The notes under the pieces were generated by a model, which was given only the letters and a program-made list of their open reading frames with translations, did not search any database and was not told the DNA's origin. A stretch of 64,000 nt of DNA, from NCBI RefSeq assembly GCF_011082085.1, contig NZ_CP041063.1, forward strand, positions 2,108,001 to 2,172,000. Reading direction: 5' to 3'. Positions 45,063 through 55,031 of this stretch are shown one piece after another. The DNA is from Bacillus sp. Cs-700. GTDB lineage: Bacteria > Bacillota > Bacilli > Bacillales > Guptibacillaceae. How positions within the stretch are numbered: the first letter of the stretch is position 1; each line of letters begins with the position of its first letter. The position numbers and the translations under genes were made by a program.

Positions 45063-45873
45063 CCTGAGTCAGTCCTTCCATAAATTGTTTCGATGCGATG
45101 AAGAAAAGCACAATCATCGGCAGTGAGGCTAACGTTAGTCCTGCAAAAAGCGCCCCCCAGTCTGCAGAGTATTCACCGAAAAGTGAAAGCATGCCAACTG
45201 GAATCGTCTTTTTCAAATCATCCGTAATAAAAATAAGCGGGAAAAAGAAGTCGTTCCATGACTGGATAAACTGAATAATCATCACGGTTCCGAGTGCCGG
45301 ACGCATTAAAGGAAGGACAACATTCCATAAAATGCGAAGGTTTCCTGCGCCATCGATTCGTGCGGCTTCTTCAAGCTCGCGTGGCATCGTTCGGAAGAAT
45401 CCTGTCAAAATAAGAATCGACAGGGGTATCCCCGTTGCCACATACATAAAAATCAGCGACCATAGGGAGTTTAATAGATTCAAATCTTTCATTAAAATAA
45501 ACAACGGCACGATCCCAAGTTTAATCGGAAGCATCATCCCCATCAGGAAGAAAAAGAAAATGATGTTATTCCAGACGAATGTGAAGCGTGCAATATAGAA
45601 AGCAGCGAGTGAAGATGTGATCAGAATTAATAACACAGATACAACACTCACAAAAACACTGTTCATAAAATACGTCGTAAACGGGATCATTTCAAGTAAG
45701 TTCCGGTACGTATCAAGGTTGAAATTCTTCGGCAATGAGAGTGGACTTGTGAAAATCTCTGCGCTCGTTTTAAAAGACGAAAGAATCATTAATAAAATCG
45801 GATAGATACTGATCGATGCGATAAGAAAAGCAAATACATAGTAAAACGGTCTCGTCCAGATTGTATGGTTCAT
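45049..45873 (-). CDS. Carbohydrate ABC transporter permease (MalG type)
   Basis: 274 aa, six membrane helices. The cytoplasmic EAA loop reads RELEEAARIDGAGNLRILWNVV followed by LPLMRPALGTVMI. It pairs with 45886-46842 and the lipoprotein 46855-48135. No ATPase gene is present in this operon; such importers often share MsmX-type ATPases encoded elsewhere. The substrate is inferred from context to be a MurNAc- or GlcNAc-containing sugar. Confidence 0.9.
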   Translation of the reverse strand: MNHTIWTRPFYYVFAFLIASISIYPILLMILSSFKTSAEIFTSPLSLPKNFNLDTYRNLLEMIPFTTYFMNSVFVSVVSVLLILITSSLAAFYIARFTFVWNNIIFFFFLMGMMLPIKLGIVPLFILMKDLNLLNSLWSLIFMYVATGIPLSILILTGFFRTMPRELEEAARIDGAGNLRILWNVVLPLMRPALGTVMIIQFIQSWNDFFFPLIFITDDLKKTIPVGMLSLFGEYSADWGALFAGLTLASLPMIVLFFIASKQFMEGLTQGAIK

Positions 45874-45885
45874 ATCATCGCCTCC

Positions 45886-46842
45886 TTACATGTCCACTTG
45901 TTTTTTCTGCATGTAGCGTAAATAAAGTGCGGTAAAGAATGAGATAAAGAGAAAAAGCACCACTGCCAGTGCGGATCCTAATCCGACTGCGGTCGTTGAT
46001 CCACCTGCGGAGCCGCCGAATGCGAGGCGATAAAAGTAAATCGCAAGCGTATCCGTCGAATGATAAGGTTCTCCTTGCGATCCTTGCATCGCATAGACAA
46101 GTTCGAATGCTTCGAAAGACTGAATAAATGTAAGGACCGTCATAATCATGAATGAAGGAACCATTAACGGAAGGACGATTTTACGAATCATCGAAAGCCC
46201 GTCCGCCCCGTCGAGCTTGCCTGCTTCAAACAGTTCCTTTGGAATCGACTGAAGACCGGCAAGAAAAATCAGCACGCCGAATCCGATGCCATACCAGCAG
46301 TTAACGAGAATAATCGAGATAAGAGCTGTATCCGGATCACCTAGCCACGCTTTTTGGAGCTGTTCCAAACCGAGCTTCTCAAGAATGACATTGAGAGCAC
46401 CATAGTTTGGATTTAGAATGAGCTTCCATAAAAATCCGACAACGATCACGGATAAAAGCCGTGGCAGGAAGTAAGCAATTTTAAGAAACTCCGACCCTTT
46501 TACTTTCTTATAAATAATATAAGCGAGAATAAAAGCAAGCCCGTTCTGAAAAATCATCTGTAGCACGAAATAAAGAATGTTGTGACCAAAAGCATTCCAG
46601 AAAAGTCCTGAAAACGGCTCAAGTGTAAAGAGATCCTTGAAATTCTTTAAGCCGACAAACTCTCCGCGTACTATCCCTTTCCAATCAAAAAAGCTGTACG
46701 TTAATGCGGCAAATAGTGGATATACAATAAATAACCCATAGATGAGAAGAGCAGGAATAGGAAAAAGGTGGATCGTCCACCTTTTCCAGTTCCTCTCTTT
46801 CTTAATTTTGACGACTGAATTTGAATTCGTAGCTGGTTTCAT
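45886..46842 (-). CDS. Carbohydrate ABC transporter permease (MalF/UgpA type)
   Basis: 318 aa. Six membrane helices and the EAA loop KELFEAGKLDGADGLSMIRK are present. The ATG at 46842 is preferred to the GTG three codons earlier because AAGGGGTGG is properly spaced from it. It lies 12 bases after the binding-protein gene and 12 before its partner permease gene. Confidence 0.9.
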   Translation of the reverse strand: MKPATNSNSVVKIKKERNWKRWTIHLFPIPALLIYGLFIVYPLFAALTYSFFDWKGIVRGEFVGLKNFKDLFTLEPFSGLFWNAFGHNILYFVLQMIFQNGLAFILAYIIYKKVKGSEFLKIAYFLPRLLSVIVVGFLWKLILNPNYGALNVILEKLGLEQLQKAWLGDPDTALISIILVNCWYGIGFGVLIFLAGLQSIPKELFEAGKLDGADGLSMIRKIVLPLMVPSFMIMTVLTFIQSFEAFELVYAMQGSQGEPYHSTDTLAIYFYRLAFGGSAGGSTTAVGLGSALAVVLFLFISFFTALYLRYMQKKQVDM

Positions 46843-46854
46843 ACTCTCCACCCC

Positions 46855-48135
46855 TTACTTCTGTAGTGGCTCATACCATGACTGCGCGCTTTCCTGAACC
46901 GTCTTTGCTACTTCCTCCGGCGTGCGTTCACCAAGGTACATTCCTTGTAGCTCTGTTTCAATCGTCGCTTTCGTGGACGGATTCCCACCAGCAAAGTGAA
47001 CCAGCATCATGTAAGGTGTCGACTGCTCTTCTGCTGCTTTTCCGAGCGCATTCACAAGCTCATCCTCAGACTCAACCCCTGGAATCGCACTGATCATTTT
47101 AAATTCTTCTGTAAACATCGTGCCAAACTCTTCCGTTGTCATAAACTGAAGAAATTTCTTTGCGGCATCTTTATGCTCAGAACTCGCATTAATCGCATAG
47201 GAGCCATCTACCCATGTTGTAATCGTCGGCTCTTTTCCAACAGCAGACGGAATCGGAAAGAAACCAAGTTCAAGCTCAGGATTCATTTCACGAAGCACTT
47301 CAATTTCCCAGCTTCCTAGCGGGAACATCGCGGCATCACCTGTAAAGAACATTGTCCGAATATCTTCCATGCCAAGTCCTTCATAATTTTCAGGGAAAAA
47401 CTGTTTTAGCTCATCCATCGCGTCAATTGAATTCTGAAATTCATCGCTTGTAAAATCCGTCTCACCAGCTGTAATCTGATCGACGAACTCATTGCCACCA
47501 TAGTGAGCAGGCCCAATGATGCCATGGGATAATGACAACAACCAGCCTTCTTTTGTACCAAGGGCGATCGGTGTCGTACCTTCTTTCTTAATTTTTTCAT
47601 TTAGCGCCATGAACTCATCCCAAGTTTGTGGTTCTTCCAGACCCATTTCTTCAAACATTTTTTTGTTATAAAACATTTGGGTCGTGCTCATATTAAGCGG
47701 TACGCCATACTGCTTATCATCCGACCCTTTAGAAGCGGCAAGCGTTTCTTCTGGATATTGATCGAGTCCTTCTAAATCATCAAGCGGCTCAAGATATCCT
47801 GCATCCGCAAGCTCGATCCCAGGCGTATAAGGGCGAAGGTGAATGATATCAGGTCCTTCCCCACTTTGTAGGGCCGTGTTTAAAATCGTATTATACTCCG
47901 TGTTCTTTGAAGGCTTGAACTCAACATTAATGTCTGGGTTTTCTTCATTAAATTTATCGATGATTTTTTGATAGCTTGCTTTATCTTCTGTTCGCCAGCT
48001 TCCAATCGTTAGTGTGACACTGTCTTCACTCGCTTCAGAATCTCCAGAATTGCCACCACTTTCAGAGCTACATGCGGATAAAACTAAGATAAATGCTAAA
48101 AAACTCGTTAAAGTAAACGCTTTCATTCTATTCAT
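46855..48135 (-). CDS. Sugar-binding lipoprotein of a carbohydrate ABC transporter
   Basis: 426 aa. A signal peptide with lipobox LSAC ends near residue 22, then a Ser/Asp-rich linker. The family-1 binding-protein pattern follows: TLTIGSWRTEDKASYQKIID, FNEENPDINVEFKPS, EGPDIIHLRPY and TMFFTGDAAMFPLGSWE. It captures the sugar outside the cell for the two permeases downstream. The start has GAGGGGG seven bases upstream. Confidence 0.92.
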   Translation of the reverse strand: MNRMKAFTLTSFLAFILVLSACSSESGGNSGDSEASEDSVTLTIGSWRTEDKASYQKIIDKFNEENPDINVEFKPSKNTEYNTILNTALQSGEGPDIIHLRPYTPGIELADAGYLEPLDDLEGLDQYPEETLAASKGSDDKQYGVPLNMSTTQMFYNKKMFEEMGLEEPQTWDEFMALNEKIKKEGTTPIALGTKEGWLLSLSHGIIGPAHYGGNEFVDQITAGETDFTSDEFQNSIDAMDELKQFFPENYEGLGMEDIRTMFFTGDAAMFPLGSWEIEVLREMNPELELGFFPIPSAVGKEPTITTWVDGSYAINASSEHKDAAKKFLQFMTTEEFGTMFTEEFKMISAIPGVESEDELVNALGKAAEEQSTPYMMLVHFAGGNPSTKATIETELQGMYLGERTPEEVAKTVQESAQSWYEPLQK

Positions 48136-48151
48136 TACTTTTCCCCCTCGT

Positions 48152-49168
48152 TTAGTTAGTAAAATGAGCGTGAATCAAAGAATGAAGATCAGGACGAATG
48201 TGTTTCATGTTGTGCTTCCTTCCATACTGAACAACATTCGTTAAAAACGTAACAATCAGCTCTTTCTGCGGATCAATCCACAAACTCGTTCCCGTAAATC
48301 CCGTGTGGCCGAAGCTTCCTGCTGACCACCCCCTTCCGCATGATAAAGTAGTGCCTTTCCCGCTCCACACTTCAAACCCCATACCGCGATTTTCAACAAC
48401 GTGATTTCGTGCCTTTCTCATAAGATCATGAGGTAGCACAGTTTGCGTTTCTGGATAAAGAAAATAGGAGCCAAACTTCCCTACATCATTCGCGGTAGAA
48501 AAAAGTCCTGCACTTCCGCTGCCGCCAAGATGGAGTGCTTTTTCATCGTGCACCTCGCCTTGAATGTAATGATTTTCATACCACTCGGTTGAAGCGATTT
48601 GATGTTTTTCCTCAGGATGAAAGCTGGTCTGTGTTAATCCCAACGGTTTATAGAGAACCTTCTTTGTAAAAGTGGAAATGGGCCGGCCAGTTACCTTTTC
48701 AATGACCACTCCTAGTAAAATCATGCCAAGATCGCTATACTTTACGATTTTTCCTGGTTCATGAATCAATTCAGCATTCACCACTTCGCTAAAAATATCG
48801 CGATTCTCATATCGTTGTACGGGTGGCGTAAGATCGGCTGGAAGTCCTGTCGCATGGGTAAGCGCCTGAAGAATCGTAATCTCAGGGTGTATAAATTCTG
48901 GGATGTAGGTTTGAATCGTGTGATCGAGTTCAACAGGTGTGTTGTCAACAAGCCATAGGATCGACGGAAGTGTTGCTATTACTTTTGTTAAGGAGGCAAT
49001 GTCAAATCGTGTTGATGTTTTCATGGTGTGGGATTGATGGTTCGAATCGATAAACCCACCGTATGCACGATGAAAAACGGTGCTCCCTTTCTGTTGAACA
49101 TGAAGAACAGCGCCAGGGAGCTCCTTTTTGACAATAAGATCGCGAACAAATGCGTCAACTTCAACCAT
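48152..49168 (-). CDS. Serine hydrolase of the beta-lactamase (class C) / penicillin-binding family
   Basis: 338 aa. The Ser-x-x-Lys motif is in FDIASLTKVIATLP, the second motif in KYSDLGMILLG and the third in FGHTGFTGTSLWID. No signal peptide is visible, so it should act in the cytoplasm. It resembles the AmiE-like protein at 57138-58817 in its catalytic domain, suggesting amidase or esterase action on muropeptide-derived compounds. The ATG at 49168 overlaps the murR stop by eight bases. Confidence 0.85.
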   Translation of the reverse strand: MVEVDAFVRDLIVKKELPGAVLHVQQKGSTVFHRAYGGFIDSNHQSHTMKTSTRFDIASLTKVIATLPSILWLVDNTPVELDHTIQTYIPEFIHPEITILQALTHATGLPADLTPPVQRYENRDIFSEVVNAELIHEPGKIVKYSDLGMILLGVVIEKVTGRPISTFTKKVLYKPLGLTQTSFHPEEKHQIASTEWYENHYIQGEVHDEKALHLGGSGSAGLFSTANDVGKFGSYFLYPETQTVLPHDLMRKARNHVVENRGMGFEVWSGKGTTLSCGRGWSAGSFGHTGFTGTSLWIDPQKELIVTFLTNVVQYGRKHNMKHIRPDLHSLIHAHFTN

Positions 49169-50012
49169 GTTTTTTCGCAACCTCCACCGCTTTTCGCGTG
49201 CGTTCAAGCGCCGCCACGCTTTCTTCGTAGTTTCGGCTCGTCATGCCAACATATAAAATATCAATCACGTTAAGCTGAGAAATACGCGAGCTCATCGCAC
49301 CGCTTCGAATGCTTTTCTCAAGCGAGCTTGTGAACAGCTTAATATCAGCAAGATCGGATACCGGATTTGTGCCGTATTTGGTTAATGTTATAACGGTGGC
49401 GCCGTTATCCTTTGCGATTTTAAGTGATTCAATGATATCGTTCGTTTGACCGGAGTATGAGATACCGAAAACAACATCCTGCTTCTCGAGGTTCGCGCTA
49501 ATCGTACCTTGCGTATCATAATCAACGCCCGCTTCACACCAGCGATTGATACGAGAAAGCTTTTGCTTAAAATCCTGCGCAATTAAGCCGGATGCGCCAA
49601 TGCCAAACAGTGCAATTTTGCGCGCTTGACTAAGGGCAGCAATTGCTTTCTCGACTTCCTCTTTTGAAAGAACCGAGATCGTATCATTGATCGATTGAAT
49701 ATTGTTGTTTGAGACATTTTCAATAAACGAATCAACTGTACCATCAATCGAAATTTCTTGATACGACTTACTCGTTTGCTTTGTCGCAAGGTCCCCTGCA
49801 ATCCGAAGCTTCAGTTCTTGAAATCCTTTGTAGTTTAGCGTACGAGCAAGGCGAATGATCGTCGCTTCGCTTACCTCTGTTCGTTTCGAGAGCTTTTGAA
49901 TGGAAAGGTTAATGACCTCTTCTGGATAATGAATAATGTATTCCGCCACTTTTCGTTCTGAAGGTTTTAATGAAGTGATTGATTCCTGAAGACTGATCAG
50001 GCCACCGTTCAT
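49161..50012 (-). CDS. murR: RpiR-family transcriptional regulator (MurR-like)
   Basis: 283 aa. The N-terminal helix-turn-helix includes SIQKLSKRTEVSEATIIRLAR, and the C-terminal SIS domain includes IALFGIGASGLIAQDFKQKL and FGISYSGQTNDIIESLKIAK. Related proteins sense MurNAc-6P or GlcNAc-6P. It leads the ABC/kinase operon and lies 60 bases downstream of murQ-2, so it probably controls one or both recycling operons. Confidence 0.9.
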   Translation of the reverse strand: MNGGLISLQESITSLKPSERKVAEYIIHYPEEVINLSIQKLSKRTEVSEATIIRLARTLNYKGFQELKLRIAGDLATKQTSKSYQEISIDGTVDSFIENVSNNNIQSINDTISVLSKEEVEKAIAALSQARKIALFGIGASGLIAQDFKQKLSRINRWCEAGVDYDTQGTISANLEKQDVVFGISYSGQTNDIIESLKIAKDNGATVITLTKYGTNPVSDLADIKLFTSSLEKSIRSGAMSSRISQLNVIDILYVGMTSRNYEESVAALERTRKAVEVAKKHG

Positions 50013-50072
50013 AACTAGCCCACCTTTATCTTATAAATTTTCAATCATTTCATTTTAGCATATCCCCACCGC

Positions 50073-50978
50073 CTAGCTCGGCACAACAGCAGATTCAATT
50101 GCTTTTCTTAAGTGACCGTCATACCTTTCTAACGTAGCGTGGACCTCTTCACCTGTTAATCCTGTTAGTAAGGAAAGAATAGCCGCTTTCGTTGAGCCAT
50201 ACTCTTCTAACGATTTTTCAGCTTCTTCGATCGATACCCCTGCAATTTCAGCGACAATGTTCTTCCCGCGCTGCACGAGTTTCCGGTTCGTTGGCACAAC
50301 ATCGACCATTAAATTGCTGTAAACCTTTCCAATTTTGATCATGGAAGCGGTTGTCAGCATGTTCAGCACAAGCTTCTGAGCTGTTCCCGCTTTCATACGC
50401 GTGGATCCTGTTACAACTTCTGGCCCGACATCCGCAACGATACTGTAATCGGCCACTTCCTTCATTTTTGAATGACGACTACATGTAACCGCACCAACCC
50501 TGGCACCGACTGTTTTGGCGTACGCCATGGCTGCTACTGTATAAGGCGTTCTTCCACTAGCGGCGATACCAACAACCACATCGTTTGAAGTAAGGGTAAG
50601 CTTCTTCATATCCTCTACGGCCTGTTCTTCATCATCCTCCGCTCCTTCAAGAGCATATTGAAGCGCTTGGTCTCCTCCTGCAATGACGCCGATCACCTGT
50701 TCAGATGGGGTGCCGAACGTAGGCGGACATTCTGATGCATCAAGAACACCTAGCCTTCCACTCGTTCCTGCCCCAACATAAATTAAGCGACCGTCCTTCT
50801 GAAAAGCCTCGACAATCTGATCAACGAGTTGTTCAATGATAGGCAACGATGCATTAACAGCTTTAGGTATCACATGATCTTCTTGATTTATGATGTGAAG
50901 AATTTCATAGGTTGTCATTTGATCAATCGTAAGTGTGTTTTGATTTCTTCGCTCAGTCTGGATGTTCGTTAAATTCAT
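50073..50978 (-). CDS. murQ: N-acetylmuramic acid 6-phosphate etherase (copy 2)
   Basis: 301 aa. It has the same hallmarks as copy 1 (GAGTSGRLGVLDASECPPTF, VVTGSTRMKAGTAQKLVLNM) but differs through most of the rest, so it is an old duplication or separate acquisition. The ATG at 50978 has AAAGGA nine bases upstream. It is the last gene of the murP-mupG-murQ unit and starts five bases after the mupG stop. Confidence 0.95.
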   Translation of the reverse strand: MNLTNIQTERRNQNTLTIDQMTTYEILHIINQEDHVIPKAVNASLPIIEQLVDQIVEAFQKDGRLIYVGAGTSGRLGVLDASECPPTFGTPSEQVIGVIAGGDQALQYALEGAEDDEEQAVEDMKKLTLTSNDVVVGIAASGRTPYTVAAMAYAKTVGARVGAVTCSRHSKMKEVADYSIVADVGPEVVTGSTRMKAGTAQKLVLNMLTTASMIKIGKVYSNLMVDVVPTNRKLVQRGKNIVAEIAGVSIEEAEKSLEEYGSTKAAILSLLTGLTGEEVHATLERYDGHLRKAIESAVVPS

Positions 50979-50982
50979 TTCA

Positions 50983-52047
50983 TTAATTCCTTTCATCTTT
51001 AGCATCATTTTTCAAACGTAAGTCAAAGGACTGCGACGCCCCGATCCATTGCAAAAGCGGTAAATCATCCGTTATTACATTTCCTATTACGTTCACCCGC
51101 TCGTCTGCTGGGAGATCCCTTTTTGTTAGCTGGATTTCACCGGCATAGCGGCCGTAGTTCACGTTATCAATCGTCACTGCCCCACATTTTCGTTCCATTG
51201 ATATCATGGGCTCAGGACGATCATGAAAACGTCTTGAAGCCGCGGAACGAATCACATCTCGAGCTGGATCAGGTCGGTTTTCATGCCGACCTGCGACGTG
51301 GAATCTTTCAAACTGTTCATTTGAATTCTCCACATCAAGTGGAATCACCCCCTCTGAAAGAAGTGATAGTTTACTAAGCTGATCGTCGCTAATCGAAATA
51401 TCCCCAACTAGCACGTGGTCCAGTTTGTAGTGATAAAGAAGGTCAGCGCAGGCGACGTGAGGAGGCATATGGCGATGTTTTTCAAGCGTTGGTAATCCCG
51501 CATAAATAGGCCCTCTCAGCTGTTCGTCCCCAGGAATAAATGCCATCGTTTGAATGCCGTATTCTTTAAATAATCGATTTCTTTCAGAAAAGAATTCCTC
51601 ATCAAGTCCCGTTTCAGGACGTGGGTAATAGTTATGCCAAGCTTCGAGATTCCCCGTGTTTGCACCTAATTCAATCCATCGCTCGATGTCTTCTCTTGTC
51701 ACGGTGCTCGCATTAAGACCAACTTTCATCTTTTGAGACAGCGATACAATTAAATTATCGGAATACCCGTAATCGGGACGGATCCCACTCAATCCCCACT
51801 GAAGTAAATCTTCATAGTTTTCAATTCCTAAAAAGGTGATGGAGTGAGGCGAGATGTCCGCCACTAACTCCATCTTAAATTCTTTCGCCAAACGACCAAG
51901 CTCTTTTAAACGAGTTTCATAGATCGTGTGATCGTCTTCTGGTATATGTAAGGAAGTGAAAAGCACCTTCACTCCGAAAGACTGCGCTTTTTCTAACTTC
52001 CCTTCCATATCACCATCACTTCCTAGATAGATAGACATTCCGAGCAC
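50983..52047 (-). CDS. mupG: 6-phospho-N-acetylmuramidase MupG (DUF871)
   Basis: 354 aa. The N-terminal TIM barrel begins MSIYLGSDGDMEGKLEKAQ and includes FTSLHIPEDDHTIYETRLKE, and a smaller C-terminal domain carries CGAVTIDNVNYGRYAGEIQL. MupG cleaves MurNAc-6P-GlcNAc made by the PTS into its monosaccharides. A GTG at 52047, seven bases after AGGAGG, is the preferred start; an ATG lies three codons further on. It is placed between murP and murQ, which supports the assignment. Confidence 0.88.
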   Translation of the reverse strand: MLGMSIYLGSDGDMEGKLEKAQSFGVKVLFTSLHIPEDDHTIYETRLKELGRLAKEFKMELVADISPHSITFLGIENYEDLLQWGLSGIRPDYGYSDNLIVSLSQKMKVGLNASTVTREDIERWIELGANTGNLEAWHNYYPRPETGLDEEFFSERNRLFKEYGIQTMAFIPGDEQLRGPIYAGLPTLEKHRHMPPHVACADLLYHYKLDHVLVGDISISDDQLSKLSLLSEGVIPLDVENSNEQFERFHVAGRHENRPDPARDVIRSAASRRFHDRPEPMISMERKCGAVTIDNVNYGRYAGEIQLTKRDLPADERVNVIGNVITDDLPLLQWIGASQSFDLRLKNDAKDERN

Positions 52048-52060
52048 CTTGGTACCTCCT

Positions 52061-53461
52061 CTATGCTGCTGTCGTCTTTGATACTCCTTTATCAATTGCA
52101 ACCGTCATTTCTTCCTTAAATCCGAACAGATACGTAAAGACAAAGCCGAAGAAGTAAGCAACGACAAGGGAAATAATGTAGTAAAGAATTTGATTTGAAT
52201 TCACAAGGAAAATGAGCGGCAAGCCTGATACGCCAATGGCGATTGTCGCGACTTTAAAGAATGCGGCAAAAGCGCCTCCGATCGCTGCACCGAGACAGGC
52301 CGTTACGAATGGTCGGCCAAGTGGCAATGTCACCCCAAAGATCAGTGGCTCTCCGATACCTAAAATCCCAACTGGTAACCCTGCTTTAATCACTTTTCGG
52401 AGCTTCTTATTTTTTGTTTTAAAATAAATCGCGAAAGCTGCCCCAACCTGACCGGCACCACCCATTGCAAGAATCGGTAGCAGTGGATCATCACCAATCG
52501 TATTAATTAATTCCATGTGAACTGGCGTTAGTCCCTGATGCAGTCCCGTTACAACAAGCGGCAGGAACGTTCCTGCAAGAATCAGTCCTGAGAAAATGCC
52601 TCCAGCGTCAATTAACCCTAACAATCCTTTTGTAATGAGATCTGAAACGAAGCCGCCGATCGGCTGAAGCACGATTAACGTCGCAAATCCTGTAATTAGC
52701 ACCGAAATCGTTGGCGTTACGATAATATCGAGAGAAGAAGGAACGAAGCGACGCACACGACGCTCTGTCCAGGCCATGAAAAAGGCAGCGAGCATGACAC
52801 CGACTAAACCACCGCGACCAGGAACGAGCTGCTCACCGAACAGCGTAATATCTGCAAGTGCAGGATTAATAATTAAAATCCCCGCGATCCCGCCTATCGC
52901 GGGCGTTCCACCAAACTCCTTAGCGGCGTTAATCCCTACGAAAATGCCAAGATACCCAAAGAGTCCCCAACCAATAAAATTAAGAATGGATACAAATGAT
53001 GTTTCAGGATCGACGCCTGATCGAATGACGATGTTCGTAATTCCAGCGATTAAACCTGAGGCTACGATCGCTGGAATAAGCGGAATAAAGATACTCGCTA
53101 TTTTTCTTAAAAACAACTTGAAAGGCGTAGCATTTTTTTGCTTCAAATCTGATTTTGTTTGAGCTGCGAGTCCTTCAAAAATGTCGCCCTCATCATCCAG
53201 ATCCTCCGCTTCCACTCCGCTCATCTTAGAAACTTCTTCTGCTACCTTTGTCACAATGCCTGGTCCTAAAATAACCTGAACCGTTTCAGCTTCCACAACC
53301 CCAAGTACCCCGTCAATTTCTTTTAACTGGTCAAGATCCACTTTTGACGAATCAATTGGCGTTACGCGAAGTCTCGTCATACAACTTGTTAACGATTGAA
53401 TATTCGATGGCCCACCGAGAAGAGGTAAAATCTCACTAGCTAAGCGTTCTTCTTTTCTCAC
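52061..53461 (-). CDS. murP: PTS EIIBC component for N-acetylmuramic acid (MurP-like)
   Basis: 466 aa. The EIIB domain is N-terminal, with the phosphorylated Cys in SLTSCMTRLRV. The EIIC domain follows with about ten helices (FLRKIASIFIPLIPAIVASG, TGLHQGLTPVHMELI, GIGEPLIFGVTLPLG). No EIIA domain is fused, so it relies on a EIIA (Crr/PtsG type) made elsewhere. It imports and phosphorylates MurNAc or MurNAc-GlcNAc. It is the first gene of its operon; a leader of about 120 bases precedes it. Confidence 0.92.
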   Translation of the reverse strand: MRKEERLASEILPLLGGPSNIQSLTSCMTRLRVTPIDSSKVDLDQLKEIDGVLGVVEAETVQVILGPGIVTKVAEEVSKMSGVEAEDLDDEGDIFEGLAAQTKSDLKQKNATPFKLFLRKIASIFIPLIPAIVASGLIAGITNIVIRSGVDPETSFVSILNFIGWGLFGYLGIFVGINAAKEFGGTPAIGGIAGILIINPALADITLFGEQLVPGRGGLVGVMLAAFFMAWTERRVRRFVPSSLDIIVTPTISVLITGFATLIVLQPIGGFVSDLITKGLLGLIDAGGIFSGLILAGTFLPLVVTGLHQGLTPVHMELINTIGDDPLLPILAMGGAGQVGAAFAIYFKTKNKKLRKVIKAGLPVGILGIGEPLIFGVTLPLGRPFVTACLGAAIGGAFAAFFKVATIAIGVSGLPLIFLVNSNQILYYIISLVVAYFFGFVFTYLFGFKEEMTVAIDKGVSKTTAA

Positions 53462-53658
53462 AAGCTTTCCCCATTTCTTCTGATGATTTCATGACACGTC
53501 TCAATATCCTTCTTCCGCTATGTAATCAGATAACTGATCCTCCTAAGGCGTGAGTAATCCTCCCCTCTCAGTTTGTTTATAGTGAATTTTCTAATAATTT
53601 AAGTTTAACAAGTTTTATTTAATAATGTAAGTATTTTTGTGAAGTTTTATTACACAAA

Positions 53659-53689
53659 AAAAGCACTCGCCATTTTCACGAGTGCTTTT
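53659..53689 (-). terminator. Intrinsic terminator after namZ
   Basis: AAAGCACTCG and CGAGTGCTTT flank a nine-base loop; on the minus strand seven T residues follow. It ends the amiE-nagZ-namZ unit seven bases after the namZ stop. The rest of the 53462-53658 gap is the murP leader: it contains an ATCAG/CTGAT hairpin but no clear promoter pair. Confidence 0.9.
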
Positions 53690-53695
53690 AACCCC

Positions 53696-54967
53696 TTAGT
53701 AAAGCAAGTATTCTTCTCTTACTTCTTTAAAACTTTCAAGATCTTCTTCCCACTGCTGCTGCATTTCTTCGACGCTTTCGCCATTTTCAATCGCTTCTCG
53801 AATCCAGCCATTTCCTACGAGAAGGTCAAAGAAGGAAACCCCAGCACTGTTTTCTGCACGGAATTCAAAATCTTCTGGGTAAAGATCATGAATTGTTTTT
53901 ACAAGACTAAGTCCTGTTGTAACTGGTTCAAATGCTTCTTTATCGGTTACGTGAATTTGAACCCCGTGCGTTAACTTCCCAGCGTGTTTCGAGAAAGATG
54001 GTGTGAAAGAAGCAGCTCGAAAATCAACGCCTGGAAGCTCAAGATCATTCAATTCATTGGCTAATTCCGTTGCATTAATAAAAGGTGCACCGATTAATTC
54101 AAATGGTTTTGTCGTTCCGCGACCTTCCGAAACGTTCGTTCCTTCAATTAAAGCAGCACCAGGATAGACGAGTGCCGTATCAAGCGTTGGCATATTTGGT
54201 GATGGAAGGACCCATTCAAGAGGCGTGTCATCATAGTACATATCCCGCTTCCACTTATCCATTTCAACCACTGTCAGATCAGCGCCAATTTCAAATTCTT
54301 CATTAAAAAGTTGAGCAAGCTCTCCTACTGTCATGCCATGGCGAAGTGGAATTTCATATTTTCCAACGAAAGAAGAGTACTCATCATCAAGTACTGGCCC
54401 TTCGACTGCTTCACCACCAAGAGGATTCGGTCGATCCAGTACGATAAATTCAATGTCATTCTCAGCAGCGGCTTCCATTGCGTAAGCCATCGTGTAAATA
54501 TACGTGTAGAATCGCGTTCCAACGTCTTGAATATCAAAGAGGAGCACGTCAATTCCTTCTAACATTTCAGGAGTAGGCTTTTTCGTAGCGCCATAGAGAC
54601 TATAAACAGGAAGTCCAGTTTCTTCATCAATATAGTACTCAACATATTCTCCGGCCTGTGCACTTCCACGAACCCCGTGTTCTGGACCGTAGAGCGCTTT
54701 CAAATCAACATCAGCGTCATTGTGTAATAAATCTACGATACTGTTAAGCTCTTGATCAACACCCGTTGGATTTGTAATGAGCCCAACGCTTTTTCCCTCG
54801 ATTAACTCTTTCTGATCTTCAAGGAGCACTTCCACACCAAGCTTGAATTTCTTCTTATTTTTATCATGACCATACGCATTTCCTTTTCCATTGTTATCAG
54901 CGAGCGCCACTGATAACGACGAAAGAACGAGCATCATCGTCACAAGCATAACCATCCACTTTTTCAC
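53696..54967 (-). CDS. namZ: Exo-beta-N-acetylmuramidase NamZ (DUF1343)
   Basis: 423 aa secreted enzyme. A signal peptide ends near LSSLSVALA, then a basic linker. Core motifs include VGLITNPTGVDQELNSIVDL, LYGPEHGVRGSAQAGE, FDIQDVGTRFYTYIYTM, LDRPNPLGG and WVLPSPNMPTLDTALVYPG. NamZ removes MurNAc from the non-reducing ends of glycan chains; NagZ removes GlcNAc. It is the third gene of the unit after nagZ. Confidence 0.93.
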   Translation of the reverse strand: MKKWMVMLVTMMLVLSSLSVALADNNGKGNAYGHDKNKKKFKLGVEVLLEDQKELIEGKSVGLITNPTGVDQELNSIVDLLHNDADVDLKALYGPEHGVRGSAQAGEYVEYYIDEETGLPVYSLYGATKKPTPEMLEGIDVLLFDIQDVGTRFYTYIYTMAYAMEAAAENDIEFIVLDRPNPLGGEAVEGPVLDDEYSSFVGKYEIPLRHGMTVGELAQLFNEEFEIGADLTVVEMDKWKRDMYYDDTPLEWVLPSPNMPTLDTALVYPGAALIEGTNVSEGRGTTKPFELIGAPFINATELANELNDLELPGVDFRAASFTPSFSKHAGKLTHGVQIHVTDKEAFEPVTTGLSLVKTIHDLYPEDFEFRAENSAGVSFFDLLVGNGWIREAIENGESVEEMQQQWEEDLESFKEVREEYLLY

Positions 54968-55031
54968 GTTTCAAACGCCTCCCCATTTTTTAAAATCGGG
55001 AAGAATGAGCGCTTCTCCCCGACCATCATTG

